A stretch of 64,000 nt of DNA from CAYVQZ01 sp964453435. GTDB taxonomy: Bacteria > Abyssobacteria > SURF-5. The stretch covers positions 29,434-93,433 of the forward strand of contig CAYVQZ010000009.1 of assembly GCA_964453435.1 (NCBI GenBank), written 5' to 3'. The notes under the pieces were generated by a model that worked only from the letters and a program-made list of their open reading frames with translations, did not search any database and had not been told where the DNA came from. The position numbers and the translations under genes were made by a program. Shown here in pieces: positions 51,343 to 59,691 of this stretch; position 1 is the stretch's first letter, and each line of letters starts with the position of its first letter.

Positions 51343-52117
51343 TGTTTATCACTTCCTTCGTAAGGTTTATGTATGCCAGCGCTCCGGCGCATGAAATGTC
51401 GTAGAATACGATGGGCTTTCCGAAGCTGGGCGCTTCGCTGAGACGGATGTTCCGTGGAATGATCGTCTGGTATACCTTTTCTCCGAAAAAATTCCTTACC
51501 TCATTCTCGACTTGGCGGGAAAGATTGGTCCGGCTGTCGTACATGGTAAGGAGGATTCCTTCGATCTCCAGCCGTGGATTGAAGGCGCTTCGCACGAGTT
51601 TGAGCGTGTCAAGGAGCTGTTCGATTCCTTCGAGGGCGTAATATTCGCACTGCAGGGGAATCAGAACCGACCGGGCCGCGACAAGGGCGTTGATGGTTAA
51701 AAGGCCGAGCGAAGGCGGACAATCAATGAGAACAATATCGTAGCGCCTTTCGTCTGCGAGGAGGGGGGATGTCAGGGCGGCCGCGAGCGCCAGCCGGAGC
51801 CGTTGCTCCCGGTGTTCCACCGCAAGGAGCTCTACTTGTGCTCCGGCTAGGCGGGTCCCGGAAGGAATAATATCGAGGAGCGGAAGCACATCCCTCAGCA
51901 CCACCTGGTCGAGCGGAATGTCGTCGATCAAAAGTTCGTAGATGCTCGGGCGCTGCGCCTTGCGGTCGAGACCGAACCCGCTCGTGGCGTTTGCCTGGGG
52001 ATCGAGGTCGATGAGGAGGGTTTTTCTTTCGGACGCCGCCAGACATGCGGCGAGATTGACCGCCGTGGTGGTCTTTCCGACGCCCCCCTTCTGATTGGCT
52101 ATTGTAATAAGCCTCAT
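51320..52117 (-). CDS. parA: Chromosome-partitioning ATPase ParA (Soj)
   Basis: A 265-residue ParA. The start MRLITIANQKGGVGKTTTAV is diagnostic and carries the deviant Walker A with both lysines; the longer frame to 52210 is not conserved. Switch motifs are LLIDLDPQANATSGFG and VLIDCPPSLGLLTINALVAA. It forms ATP-dependent gradients on DNA that move ParB-parS complexes. It lies between rsmG and parB as in many genomes near the origin. Confidence 0.97.
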   Translation of the reverse strand: MRLITIANQKGGVGKTTTAVNLAACLAASERKTLLIDLDPQANATSGFGLDRKAQRPSIYELLIDDIPLDQVVLRDVLPLLDIIPSGTRLAGAQVELLAVEHREQRLRLALAAALTSPLLADERRYDIVLIDCPPSLGLLTINALVAARSVLIPLQCEYYALEGIEQLLDTLKLVRSAFNPRLEIEGILLTMYDSRTNLSRQVENEVRNFFGEKVYQTIIPRNIRLSEAPSFGKPIVFYDISCAGALAYINLTKEVINSGEESTR

Positions 52118-52219
52118 GGCGACCTCAGTTCGGGCTTCGTGGTGGGTGAGGCTGCGTAACGCGGTCACTGAATTTTCACAGATTGTAGTTCCTGGATGAG
52201 AAAAAGTCAATAGGAAAAA

Positions 52220-52235
52220 TGTTTCACGTGGAACG
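52220..52235. promoter_or_regulatory. parS: parS site at the 3' end of rsmG
   Basis: TGTTTCACGTGGAACG matches parS at 14 of 16 positions (a symmetric variant). On the minus strand it supplies the last codons of rsmG, Arg-Ser-Thr-stop. It is about 1.4 kb from the copy inside parB. Confidence 0.75.
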
Positions 52236-53024
52236 GGCGGGCCGGGACTGTTGAGGATGTTGTTTTCGATGCAACTTTTCCGGCTCGCGCCCGGCGTTTG
52301 TGGGGTTCTTTATCACAATGCTCACCGAACGGCTTCGAGGGTGGTCAGGCAGTTCGTAACTGACTGATTCCACAAGCCTTGCGCCAGCCAGTCGGGCCGC
52401 ACGGCCGAGCGCAACCGCGATGCTCGGATTCTCCTCGATGTCCGCGGTCTGGGCGAGGTATTTGCCGCCGGCCCTGAGAAAGGGTAATGCCAGCTCGCAG
52501 GCTTTTCCGGGACTCGCGACGGCGCGGCAGAAGGCGATGTCGAATTGTTCTCGAAGCTCCAACCGCCTCATCGCATCTTCGGCGCGTCCACGAATGATCA
52601 GAATCCCGCCCAGGTTTATCTCTCGTTTTACTGCCTTCAAAAAAGATATTTTTTTTGCGTGGGATTCGATTATGGTGAGATTCTTCCCGGGATGAAGCGC
52701 TTTTAACGGTATTCCCGGAAATCCGGCGCCGGCGCCGATGTCTATCATGCTGTCCCCGCCGCCTCGGTGAACCCGCCCTGCGGGAGAGCCCGCGGATGAG
52801 GCGTAATCATCGATGAATCGGTCGAGAATAAGGGAGTCGAGGTAGTGTTCGGTGGCGACCCGAACAGGGTCTGTGCTCGAGACCAGCCTCAGGCGCGGGT
52901 TCCATTTGCAGAGAAGCCGATAATGCGTGACCAGCAAATCGGCCCGGCGCCCGGCAAGCTCTATGCCCGTTCGGCTGGTTTGCAGGAGGAGCGCCTCACG
53001 GAAGGCGAGCTCGTTCTTGAACAT
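52224..53024 (-). CDS. rsmG: 16S rRNA (guanine527-N7)-methyltransferase RsmG
   Basis: A 266-residue SAM methyltransferase. The motifs DIGAGAGFPGIPLKALHPG and IIESHAKKISFLKAVKREI define the cofactor site, with FCRAVASPGKACELALPF later. It is longer than E. coli RsmG (207), mainly through a basic C-terminal tail (REPEKLHRKQHPQQSRPARS) and an insert near residue 85 (SPAGRVHRGGG). AAAGGAC precedes the ATG. RsmG with parA-parB near oriC is a widespread arrangement. Confidence 0.95.
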   Translation of the reverse strand: MFKNELAFREALLLQTSRTGIELAGRRADLLVTHYRLLCKWNPRLRLVSSTDPVRVATEHYLDSLILDRFIDDYASSAGSPAGRVHRGGGDSMIDIGAGAGFPGIPLKALHPGKNLTIIESHAKKISFLKAVKREINLGGILIIRGRAEDAMRRLELREQFDIAFCRAVASPGKACELALPFLRAGGKYLAQTADIEENPSIAVALGRAARLAGARLVESVSYELPDHPRSRSVSIVIKNPTNAGREPEKLHRKQHPQQSRPARST

Positions 53025-53185
53025 TTCGGAAGTCCTTTATTTCCCAGGTTGTTTGGGTGCGGCCCTTGAGAAGGCGCTTCAACCGCCCGTTCCTGCCGCC
53101 GGCCGCCGCGGAAGCGCCTGCCGTTTTTCACGCAGCCGGATGTCTTTTTTTTTGAACGATGGCGCGCCAGGCTCACGCCACGGCC

Positions 53186-54763
53186 TCACGCAAACGCCGA
53201 GTAATCCATGCGGGGAAATATGTTGTTGGCGAATTCGAGCGACGCCAGATGGTTTTGGTCTATCTTTCCCCCGCTGATTTCGCGGTGCAGGCGAAGGAAA
53301 TTCCTCAGGTGTCTTTCTGTTCTCTTGCGGGCATATGATTCGTTCGAACCCTGCTTCATCATGAACGCCCAGTCGCTGCTCTGGGCCAGCAGGAGTTCGC
53401 GGGCCGCCTGGTTGAGCGCCCTCCGTGTCATGGTGTCGGGCGCGTCATGCGTTCGCGCGAGTTCGGTCATCATGTCGGCGGCGCGATGGAGGTGCCGATA
53501 TATCCAGTCGTTGGCGCCGTCGAGCCATGTCTCGTGATAGCCTTTGTATCCCCAGCTCGACGCTGCCGGCAAAGCGACCTGGTTGACCGGATATTCGGAA
53601 AGATATTCCCCGAGGGTTGTCAATCTCAGCGCCGGATTGGAATGCGCCTTTTTTACGAGAAAATACAGCCACTCCGGCCCCTCGAACCACCAGTGTCCGA
53701 AAAGTTCGGCATCGTAGGGCGCCACGATGACGGGCTTGCGGTCCATGAGCGCGGAAAGCCGCCTGACCTGCCGGGTCCGCGCTTCGAGGAAATGCCCGGC
53801 GTGTTCCACGGCTTTTTCCCGGGCGCGCTCGGGGTCGTATGGCTCTTTGGCGTCGGTCTTTCCGGTAATCCGATAATATTTGATTCCCGTGAATACCCGC
53901 GTTCCGTCCGGCTGTATGTAAGGCTTGATGTAATCGAGATCGAGATCGAAACCGACGTCCCGATAGAAGTCGCGGTAATCGAAATCGCCGGGATAGCCTT
54001 CGACCGAACTCCACACCTGCTTCGAGCTTTCCAGGTCGCGGCCGAACGCCGCGACGCCCGACGGACAGTAGACGGGCGCAAAAAGCCCGAATTTCGGCCT
54101 GGGCGTGGCATGCAGCACCCCATGGGCTTCGGTCAGGAAATAGCGGATGCCCGATTTCGCGAGGATGTCGTCGAGTCCGGGGTAGTAGGCGCATTCGGGC
54201 AGCCAGAATCCGTCGGGTGGCTGCCCGAAATGTTCCGTATGGTGCGAGACCCCCACGCGCACCTGCGCCGCCACCGCTTTCTCGCTCGGGGTCAGACAGG
54301 GCAAATAGCCATGGGTGGCGGCGCTCGTAATGAGCTCGATTTTGCCGAGCCGTTGAAGCTTTTTGAAAGCCTCCAGGAGATTTCCGCTGAATCTGTCCCG
54401 GAAGGCTTCCTTAAACGCCGTGAAATGTTCGTGGTACATCCGCGCGACACGGTTGAATTCTGTCAGGTTGCGCGTACGTTTGACCTCTTTCGATGACAAT
54501 TCGATGAGCTTGTCGAGATGGCTCAGGTATCGAGACTGCAACAACCTGTCGCTCAGCATCGAGACCAGGGGCGGCGAGAGAGAAACGGTGAGCCTGAAAT
54601 CGATACCTTCGCTCACCAGTCGCTCAAGGACATTTATCAGCGGGATGTAGGACTCCGTTATCGCTTCGAAAAGCCACTGCTCTTCGAGGAACGACTCATG
54701 TTCCGGATGTCGAACAAACGGCAGGTGGGCGTGGAGTATTAAACATAAATAGCCTTCGGACAT
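53186..54763 (-). CDS. GH57 1,4-alpha-glucan branching enzyme-like protein
   Basis: A 525-residue GH57 glycoside hydrolase with a DUF1957-type C-terminal region. It opens LCLILHAHLPFVRHPEHESF; the nucleophile Glu lies in GFWLPECAYYPGLDD and the acid/base Asp in VAPYDAELFGHWWFEGPEW. The C-terminal helical part contains QSSDWAFMMKQGSNESYARK. Related enzymes form alpha-1,6 branches in glycogen. GGAG precedes ATG 54763. No other glycogen genes are in the window. It lies next to a DUF4912 gene, a pairing found in several bacterial phyla. Confidence 0.9.
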   Translation of the reverse strand: MSEGYLCLILHAHLPFVRHPEHESFLEEQWLFEAITESYIPLINVLERLVSEGIDFRLTVSLSPPLVSMLSDRLLQSRYLSHLDKLIELSSKEVKRTRNLTEFNRVARMYHEHFTAFKEAFRDRFSGNLLEAFKKLQRLGKIELITSAATHGYLPCLTPSEKAVAAQVRVGVSHHTEHFGQPPDGFWLPECAYYPGLDDILAKSGIRYFLTEAHGVLHATPRPKFGLFAPVYCPSGVAAFGRDLESSKQVWSSVEGYPGDFDYRDFYRDVGFDLDLDYIKPYIQPDGTRVFTGIKYYRITGKTDAKEPYDPERAREKAVEHAGHFLEARTRQVRRLSALMDRKPVIVAPYDAELFGHWWFEGPEWLYFLVKKAHSNPALRLTTLGEYLSEYPVNQVALPAASSWGYKGYHETWLDGANDWIYRHLHRAADMMTELARTHDAPDTMTRRALNQAARELLLAQSSDWAFMMKQGSNESYARKRTERHLRNFLRLHREISGGKIDQNHLASLEFANNIFPRMDYSAFA

Positions 54764-54808
54764 GCAATGCGCTCCAAACAGCAAAATTCGGCTCTTGGGG
54801 AACCCGCA

Positions 54809-55885
54809 TTATCTGCCATATCCCTGGTCGGCGGCAGCGGAATGGCCAGCCGGCACCGTTGTTTCGATGTGTTTGCGAAACCGCCGTTCGAGCATCTCTA
54901 AGAGTTTGCCGAGCGAGCGGATTTTCTCCCCTTTCGCGGGAGGCGCCCGGCCCTCGTCGCCGACTGCGGATGAAGCTGCGGGCCGAACCGGCTCTCCCTC
55001 GAAATTCATCCACATCGTTTCTTCTTCTTCTTCTTCTTCTTCTTCTTCTTCTTCTTCTGTTTCTTCTTCGGAGATGTCCGCTTGCGGCATGCGGACAGTA
55101 TTCGAGCGCGCCAGCGTCACGAATTCGCCCGAGGGTCCCTCGAAACCGATATCGACACGGAAAATCTTGCCCGGTTCCGCCGCCTCGATGTACCAGTTGT
55201 CGGCCCCGCCGACGTTCTCGATATCGAGGTGGCTTCGAGCTTCTTCGCCCGCGAAACCGGCCTCGGTCACGTCGTTGACTCGCAGCTTGAGCCGTGGTCC
55301 CCCCTCGGGGGCGGACAAATCGCCGTCGTTCCCGATGGCGGCGTCTGTCTCCCAGTACACAAAGAGACAGTGGGGGTCGCGCGGCATGGCGACAATACGC
55401 TTGCCCCCATATTTTTCCGGCAAACCAGCCGGCGGTATTTTCGTGGTCCCGGACTCGGGAAGAGCGCCGTTCGCGGAGCTTTCCGGGGCAGCTTCGGGTT
55501 GACCGGCGATATCGGCCTTTTCTGATGGACGCCTCGTTCGGATTCCCGGCCGGGCGCTTCGCGGCCTTCGGGCGGCTCTCGTTGACACGCGGTTCTTCGT
55601 CGCCTTCCCGGCGGCGCGCGTCTTCTTGTCTTTCTCCGATGGTTTGATTGTTTTTGGGGGTCGCTTCGCCGAAGCGGCCTTCTTGTCGGAAGGTTTCTTC
55701 CTTTTTGTCGGATGTTTTGTCGGACGCTTTTTCACGCGCGTCTTTTGCTTCTTCTGGCGGAGCGAGGCGAGCACGAGCTTGAGAATTTCGTCTTTTCGCG
55801 CGGACGACCGGACTTTCAGGCGTCTTTTGCGCGCCATCTCGAGAAGCTCGGCCTTCGTCGCTTTTTTTAATTCTTTTTCATCCAT
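54809..55885 (-). CDS. DUF4912 protein with Rho_N/SAP-like head and poly-Glu tract
   Basis: A 358-residue protein in four parts. The N-terminus DEKELKKATKAELLEMARKR, then VRSSARKDEILKLVL resembles Rho_N/SAP helix pairs that bind nucleic acid. A strongly basic Lys/Arg/Thr-rich stretch follows to about residue 135. The DUF4912 core starts near 160 (VAMPRDPHCLFVYWE, WYIEAAEPGKIFRVDIG). A run of about 14 consecutive Glu lies near residue 285, encoded by a GAA microsatellite. The start at 55885 is set by this conserved N-terminus. Function is unknown; the adjacent GH57 gene suggests a polysaccharide link. Confidence 0.78.
   Translation of the reverse strand: MDEKELKKATKAELLEMARKRRLKVRSSARKDEILKLVLASLRQKKQKTRVKKRPTKHPTKRKKPSDKKAASAKRPPKTIKPSEKDKKTRAAGKATKNRVSTRAARRPRSARPGIRTRRPSEKADIAGQPEAAPESSANGALPESGTTKIPPAGLPEKYGGKRIVAMPRDPHCLFVYWETDAAIGNDGDLSAPEGGPRLKLRVNDVTEAGFAGEEARSHLDIENVGGADNWYIEAAEPGKIFRVDIGFEGPSGEFVTLARSNTVRMPQADISEEETEEEEEEEEEEEEETMWMNFEGEPVRPAASSAVGDEGRAPPAKGEKIRSLGKLLEMLERRFRKHIETTVPAGHSAAADQGYGR
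55018..55071. repeat. TTC/GAA trinucleotide microsatellite in the DUF4912 gene
   Basis: An almost pure TTC run (GAA on the coding strand) of about 14 units, with an interrupting CTG TTT. It stays in frame, so slippage would change the length of the acidic tract without breaking the protein. Confidence 0.9.
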
Positions 55886-56514
55886 CGCGCGCTCGTCGCT
55901 CGGCAACCATTTTCCCGGTGACCGTTCCCGTTTCAGTCGACGTCGACGCTGAGGAATCCGAACCCCTGCGCACATGCGTCGGCTGACGGCCGAAAAACAG
56001 GTCCGCGCCGATATATTCGGTCGGGAAAGAGTTGCGCCCCTCCCGCCGGTGCGTTCCTCCAACTTCGAGGAAAGGAGGACTTATTATGAAAAAGCCCGCC
56101 CGTATTGTATATTCGCGCCTTGGCATTGTCAACCGAATCGACAGCGAATCGCCTGCGGTGACTGTGAATCTGTCCGATAAATTATGGGTTTGGTCGAGAG
56201 CGAAAGCGTAGGGGGGACTGTCACTATTTACGGAATCCCCCGTCTTTTGCGTTGAGCGCAGCGAAATCCCGCGGCCTCGCGTGACAAAGCCGGGATAGAT
56301 TGGCGGACTGCCCGCGAAGCGCAGGACATGGAATTATCGGACGGACTCACGGTATGCGCGAAGAGCTCCCTCATCGATTTCGAAATCACGCTTCACACGG
56401 ACAGACAATTTCCGAAATGCGAAGAGGTCCATGCAATGTATCGACTGATTGCGCTAACCATGACGCCGGCGCCGCGGGCGCGACAAGAGAGCGCTCAATG
56501 GCAACGCGCGCCGA
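55886..56514. other. Gap between the DUF4912 and groEL genes, no gene
   Basis: About 630 bases containing the TIR element at 56162-56352. Short frames on both strands look like chance. The 3' part adjoins the groEL terminator. Confidence 0.5.
56162..56352. repeat. TIR element family member near groEL
   Basis: Ends CTGTGAATCTGTCCGATAAA (from 56162) and GAATTATCGGACGGACTCAC (to about 56350) are imperfect inverted repeats. The interior has GGGACTGTCACTATTTACGG, AATCCCCCGTCTTTT, GCCGGGATAGATTGGCGGAC and GCGAAGCGCAGGAC, aligned module by module with the 31.7 kb copy. Confidence 0.75.
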
Positions 56515-56553
56515 CAAAAAAGCTGACCGCCGCGATGCCGCGCGCGACGGTCA
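56515..56553 (-). terminator. Intrinsic terminator of groES-groEL
   Basis: On the minus strand TGACCGTCGCG and CGCGGCGGTCA form a GC-rich stem (56524-56553) followed by GC and six T (56516-56521). It lies about 60 bases after the groEL stop. Confidence 0.75.
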
Positions 56554-56611
56554 GACGAATTTCTTTTTTCGGGCGATGAGCCTTTTTCGAAAGAGCAGAC
56601 CGCCCTTGGCC

Positions 56612-58240
56612 TTACATTCCCATGCCATGCCCGTGTGGGCCGGGCATCGCGGGCTTCTTCTCTTCTTCCTTCTCGCTTATCAATGTCTCGGTGGTGAGCA
56701 GTATCCCCGCTATGCTTGCGGCGTTATGCAGCGCCGTAAGCGCGACCTTCGTCGGGTCCATGATGCCGCTCTTCAGCAGATTTTCGTATCGCATCGTGGT
56801 CGCGTTAAACCCGAGAGCGAGGTCGGCCTTTTCCTTCAGCTTCTGGACGACAACGGAACCGTCCATGCCCGCATTGGCCGCGATGCGCCGCGCCGGTTGC
56901 TCGAGCGCCCGCCCGAGTATATCGGCGCCGATCCTCTCATCTTCCGAAAGGTCGAGCTTCCGGATTGCCGCCGCGGCTCGCAAAAGCGCCACCCCGCCGC
57001 CGGGCACAATGCCTTCCTCGACCGCCGCGCGCGTCGCGGAAACGGCATCCTCGACCCGGCCTTTTCGCTCTTTCATCTCGACCTCGGTCGCGGCGCCGAC
57101 CCGGATGATTGCAACGCCGCCAGCCAGCTTCGCGAGCCGTTCCTGAAGTTTCTCCCGGTCGTAGTCGGACGTGGTCTCTTCAATCTGTTTCCGTATCTGG
57201 TTGACGCGGCCTTCGATATCCTTCTTGGCGCCGGCGCCCTCGATAATGGTCGTGTTCTCTTTGTCGATCACGACGCGCCTGCACCGGCCCAGCATGTCGA
57301 ACGATATGTTTTCGAGCTTGAGTCCGAGCTCCTCGGCGATAACCTGGCCGCCGGTCAGTATGGCGAGGTCCTCGAGCATCGCTTTTCGTCTGTCACCGAA
57401 GCCGGGCGCCTTCACGGCGGCCACCTTCAGCGTTCCGCGCAGCTTGTTGACCACGAGCATCGCCAGCGCCTCGCCGTCAACGTCCTCGGCGATGATAAGA
57501 AGCGACTGGCCGGATTGCGCGGTCTTCTCGAGCAGCGGCAATAAGTCCTTCATCGAGGAAATCTTCTTGTCGTGAAGCAGGATGGACGGGTTTTCCAGCA
57601 CCGCCTCGAGCCGTTTCGGATCGGTCATGAAGTACGGCGAGAGATACCCTCGGTCGAACTGCATGCCTTCGACAATATCAAGGTTGGTGTCGAGCGTCTT
57701 CGACTCTTCCACCGTTATGACGCCTTCGTGGCCGACCCTTTCGAGCGCTTCGGCCACCAGCTGCCCCACTTTTGTGTCATTGTTCGAGGAGTTGGTTGCA
57801 ACCTGGGCGATCTCGCCCTTCTGCTTGATGGGTTTGCTGTACGATTTGATCTCGGAGGCGACCGCCTCTACGGCCTTCTCGATTCCCCGCTTGATGGCCA
57901 TCGGGTTCGCGCCCGAGGCGAGCACCTTTGTCCCCTGCTGAATCATTGACTGCGCCAGAACCGTGGCAGTTGTGGTGCCGTCGCCGGCGTCGTCCTGCGT
58001 CTTTGTGGCGACTTCCCGAAGAAGACGCGCGCCCATGTTTTCGAAATGGTCTTCGAGTTCTATGTCTTTCGCTATCGTCACGCCGTCATTGGTGATGCTC
58101 GGCGGCCCGAATTTCTTATCGAGTATCACGTAGCGCCCTCTCGGCCCGAGGGTGATGCCCACCGCGTTCGCAACGGTGTTCACTCCCCGCAGCAGGGCCT
58201 GGCGCGCCTCTTCGTCAAACAATATTTCTTTTGCTGGCAT
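56612..58240 (-). CDS. groEL: Chaperonin GroEL
   Basis: A 542-residue Hsp60. Family blocks: GVNTVANAVGITLGPRGRYV, the ATP motif TQDDAGDGTTTATVLAQ, VGHEGVITVEESKTLDTNLD and VEEGIVPGGGVALLRAAAA. The tail ends GPHGHGMGM rather than the usual GGM repeats, a mild oddity. It folds proteins with GroES in a double-ring cage. The gene follows groES by 36 bases and is controlled from a shared promoter with a CIRCE operator. Confidence 0.99.
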   Translation of the reverse strand: MPAKEILFDEEARQALLRGVNTVANAVGITLGPRGRYVILDKKFGPPSITNDGVTIAKDIELEDHFENMGARLLREVATKTQDDAGDGTTTATVLAQSMIQQGTKVLASGANPMAIKRGIEKAVEAVASEIKSYSKPIKQKGEIAQVATNSSNNDTKVGQLVAEALERVGHEGVITVEESKTLDTNLDIVEGMQFDRGYLSPYFMTDPKRLEAVLENPSILLHDKKISSMKDLLPLLEKTAQSGQSLLIIAEDVDGEALAMLVVNKLRGTLKVAAVKAPGFGDRRKAMLEDLAILTGGQVIAEELGLKLENISFDMLGRCRRVVIDKENTTIIEGAGAKKDIEGRVNQIRKQIEETTSDYDREKLQERLAKLAGGVAIIRVGAATEVEMKERKGRVEDAVSATRAAVEEGIVPGGGVALLRAAAAIRKLDLSEDERIGADILGRALEQPARRIAANAGMDGSVVVQKLKEKADLALGFNATTMRYENLLKSGIMDPTKVALTALHNAASIAGILLTTETLISEKEEEKKPAMPGPHGHGMGM

Positions 58241-58276
58241 GGAAACCTCCGCTCATCTTCATGATTCGCGCTTACT

Positions 58277-58564
58277 CTATTCGAGAATTGCAAGGATATC
58301 TTTTTCGCTGATGATGAGGTATTCCTCGCCCTCGATCTTCACTTCGTTCCCCGAGTACTTGCCGAACAGTATCTTGTCGCCTTTCTTCACCGACGGCGCG
58401 ACGACCTGGCCGTTCTTCAATCTCCTCCCGGCGCCCACGGCAGCGACCTTTCCCTGCTGCGGCTTCTCTTTCGCGGTGTCGGGCAGGAAGAGTCCTGCGC
58501 CGGTTTTCGCCTCAGCCTCGAGCACTTGGACGACGATGTTATCTTTGAGTGGTTTAAATTTCAT
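58277..58564 (-). CDS. groES: Co-chaperonin GroES
   Basis: A 95-residue GroES forming the seven-subunit lid. It opens KFKPLKDNIVVQVLEAEAK, with the mobile loop around AGLFLPDTAKEKPQQGKV and the C-terminal EYLIISEKDILAILE. AGGGAGG lies upstream of the ATG. Expression is probably heat-inducible through HrcA because a CIRCE element lies 49 bases upstream. Confidence 0.98.
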   Translation of the reverse strand: MKFKPLKDNIVVQVLEAEAKTGAGLFLPDTAKEKPQQGKVAAVGAGRRLKNGQVVAPSVKKGDKILFGKYSGNEVKIEGEEYLIISEKDILAILE

Positions 58565-58612
58565 CTATAGATTCCCTCCTTTTACCCGTTTCGGAGAACA
58601 AGCGGCACGCCT

Positions 58613-58639
58613 CTAGCACTCTCCTCAAGCGAGTGCTAA
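58613..58639. promoter_or_regulatory. CIRCE operator (HrcA site) upstream of groES
   Basis: CTAGCACTC, nine bases, GAGTGCTAA: the CIRCE consensus TTAGCACTC-N9-GAGTGCTAA with one change. It covers the first transcribed bases after the promoter at 58648-58677, the classical position for HrcA repression. hrcA itself is not in the window. Confidence 0.93.
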
Positions 58640-58647
58640 CAGGCCGA

Positions 58648-58677
58648 ATCATATAAAATCCGCAACAAAGAAATCAA
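58648..58677 (-). promoter_or_regulatory. groESL promoter
   Basis: Minus strand: TTGATT (58672-58677), 18 bases, TATGAT (58648-58653). The start site near 58641 touches the CIRCE element. Confidence 0.7.
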
Positions 58678-58833
58678 CAGCGACCCTTCGTCAATAAAGC
58701 GATTTACAGGGAAATAAGGACAAATAGAGCCGAAAATCGCACTAAAACGGCGTATTGGACCTGCCATGCCGCGGACCCGACCGGCTCCGCGCGCGCATGA
58801 GACCGCGGGGAAATCGCCAAAGGTGGCCATTGC

Positions 58834-59691
58834 TCAGAACTCGCCCATGTGCCGGGCGAGAGACTTGAACCTGCTCACCGAAAGCTTTTCCGCCCTCGAA
58901 TCGGGACTGACGCCGGCGCTCTCCAGCGCTTCCCTCAGCCGCTCTTTGTCGGAGAACAGGGGGCTCCCCGTCGAGGCGAGCGCGTTTATTATCTTTTTGC
59001 GCCGTTGCCCGAACGCGGACCTGACAATCTCGAAAAACAACTCCCGTTCCCGCTCAGTCAGTTCCAGCCTTGGTCGGAGCGGCAGATGAACGATTGCGGA
59101 TTCCACCTTCGGAACCGGGCGGAAACATTTCGGCGAGACGCGATGAACGATATACGGGCGCGAGTAGAATTGGCAGACAACGGAGAGAATTCCGTAGTCT
59201 TTCCCCCCGGGCGTCGCCACTATCCGCTCCGCTACTTCCCGCTGCGCCATGACCGTGAGCGATACGAAGCGGCGCCGGCTTTCAAGAAAATGCATCAATA
59301 AGGGAGAGGTGATGTAGTACGGCAGGTTCGAAACCATCTTAAGCTTTTCCGCGCCCGGAAGAAACTTCTCAACCAGCTCCTCCACCGGATGGTTCAGCGC
59401 GTCGCCGATGAAAACCTTCACCCGAGGGTTTTCTCCGAACCGCTCCTGTAGCGCGGGCTCGAAAGCCGGGTCGATTTCTATCGTGAGCACCCGCCCCGCC
59501 CGTCGCGCGAGCTCCTCGGTCAGGTCGCCGACTCCCGAACCGACCTCGACCACCGAATCTTCCGGCCCCACCGCCGCCGCGCCCGCCATCTTTCGGTTGA
59601 TGTTTGGATCGAGCAGGATATTCTGGCCCAACGATTTCTTGAGCGAGATGCCGTATTTTTTTAACAACTCGGATGAGCGGAGTCTGTTCAT
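58834..59691 (-). CDS. rsmA: 16S rRNA dimethyladenosine transferase RsmA (KsgA)
   Basis: A 285-residue SAM enzyme dimethylating A1518 and A1519 of 16S rRNA. Motifs: KSLGQNILLDPNINRKMA, VVEVGSGVGDLTEELARRA, and the catalytic MVSNLPYYITSPLLMHFLE. The C-terminal domain ends LARHMGEF. It starts with an ATGA overlap on pdxA. The order pdxA-rsmA is common. Confidence 0.97.
   Translation of the reverse strand: MNRLRSSELLKKYGISLKKSLGQNILLDPNINRKMAGAAAVGPEDSVVEVGSGVGDLTEELARRAGRVLTIEIDPAFEPALQERFGENPRVKVFIGDALNHPVEELVEKFLPGAEKLKMVSNLPYYITSPLLMHFLESRRRFVSLTVMAQREVAERIVATPGGKDYGILSVVCQFYSRPYIVHRVSPKCFRPVPKVESAIVHLPLRPRLELTERERELFFEIVRSAFGQRRKKIINALASTGSPLFSDKERLREALESAGVSPDSRAEKLSVSRFKSLARHMGEF

Noticed and set aside
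56300..57544. A 414-codon plus-strand frame
   Set aside because: Antisense to groEL and starting within a repeat element; no conserved features.
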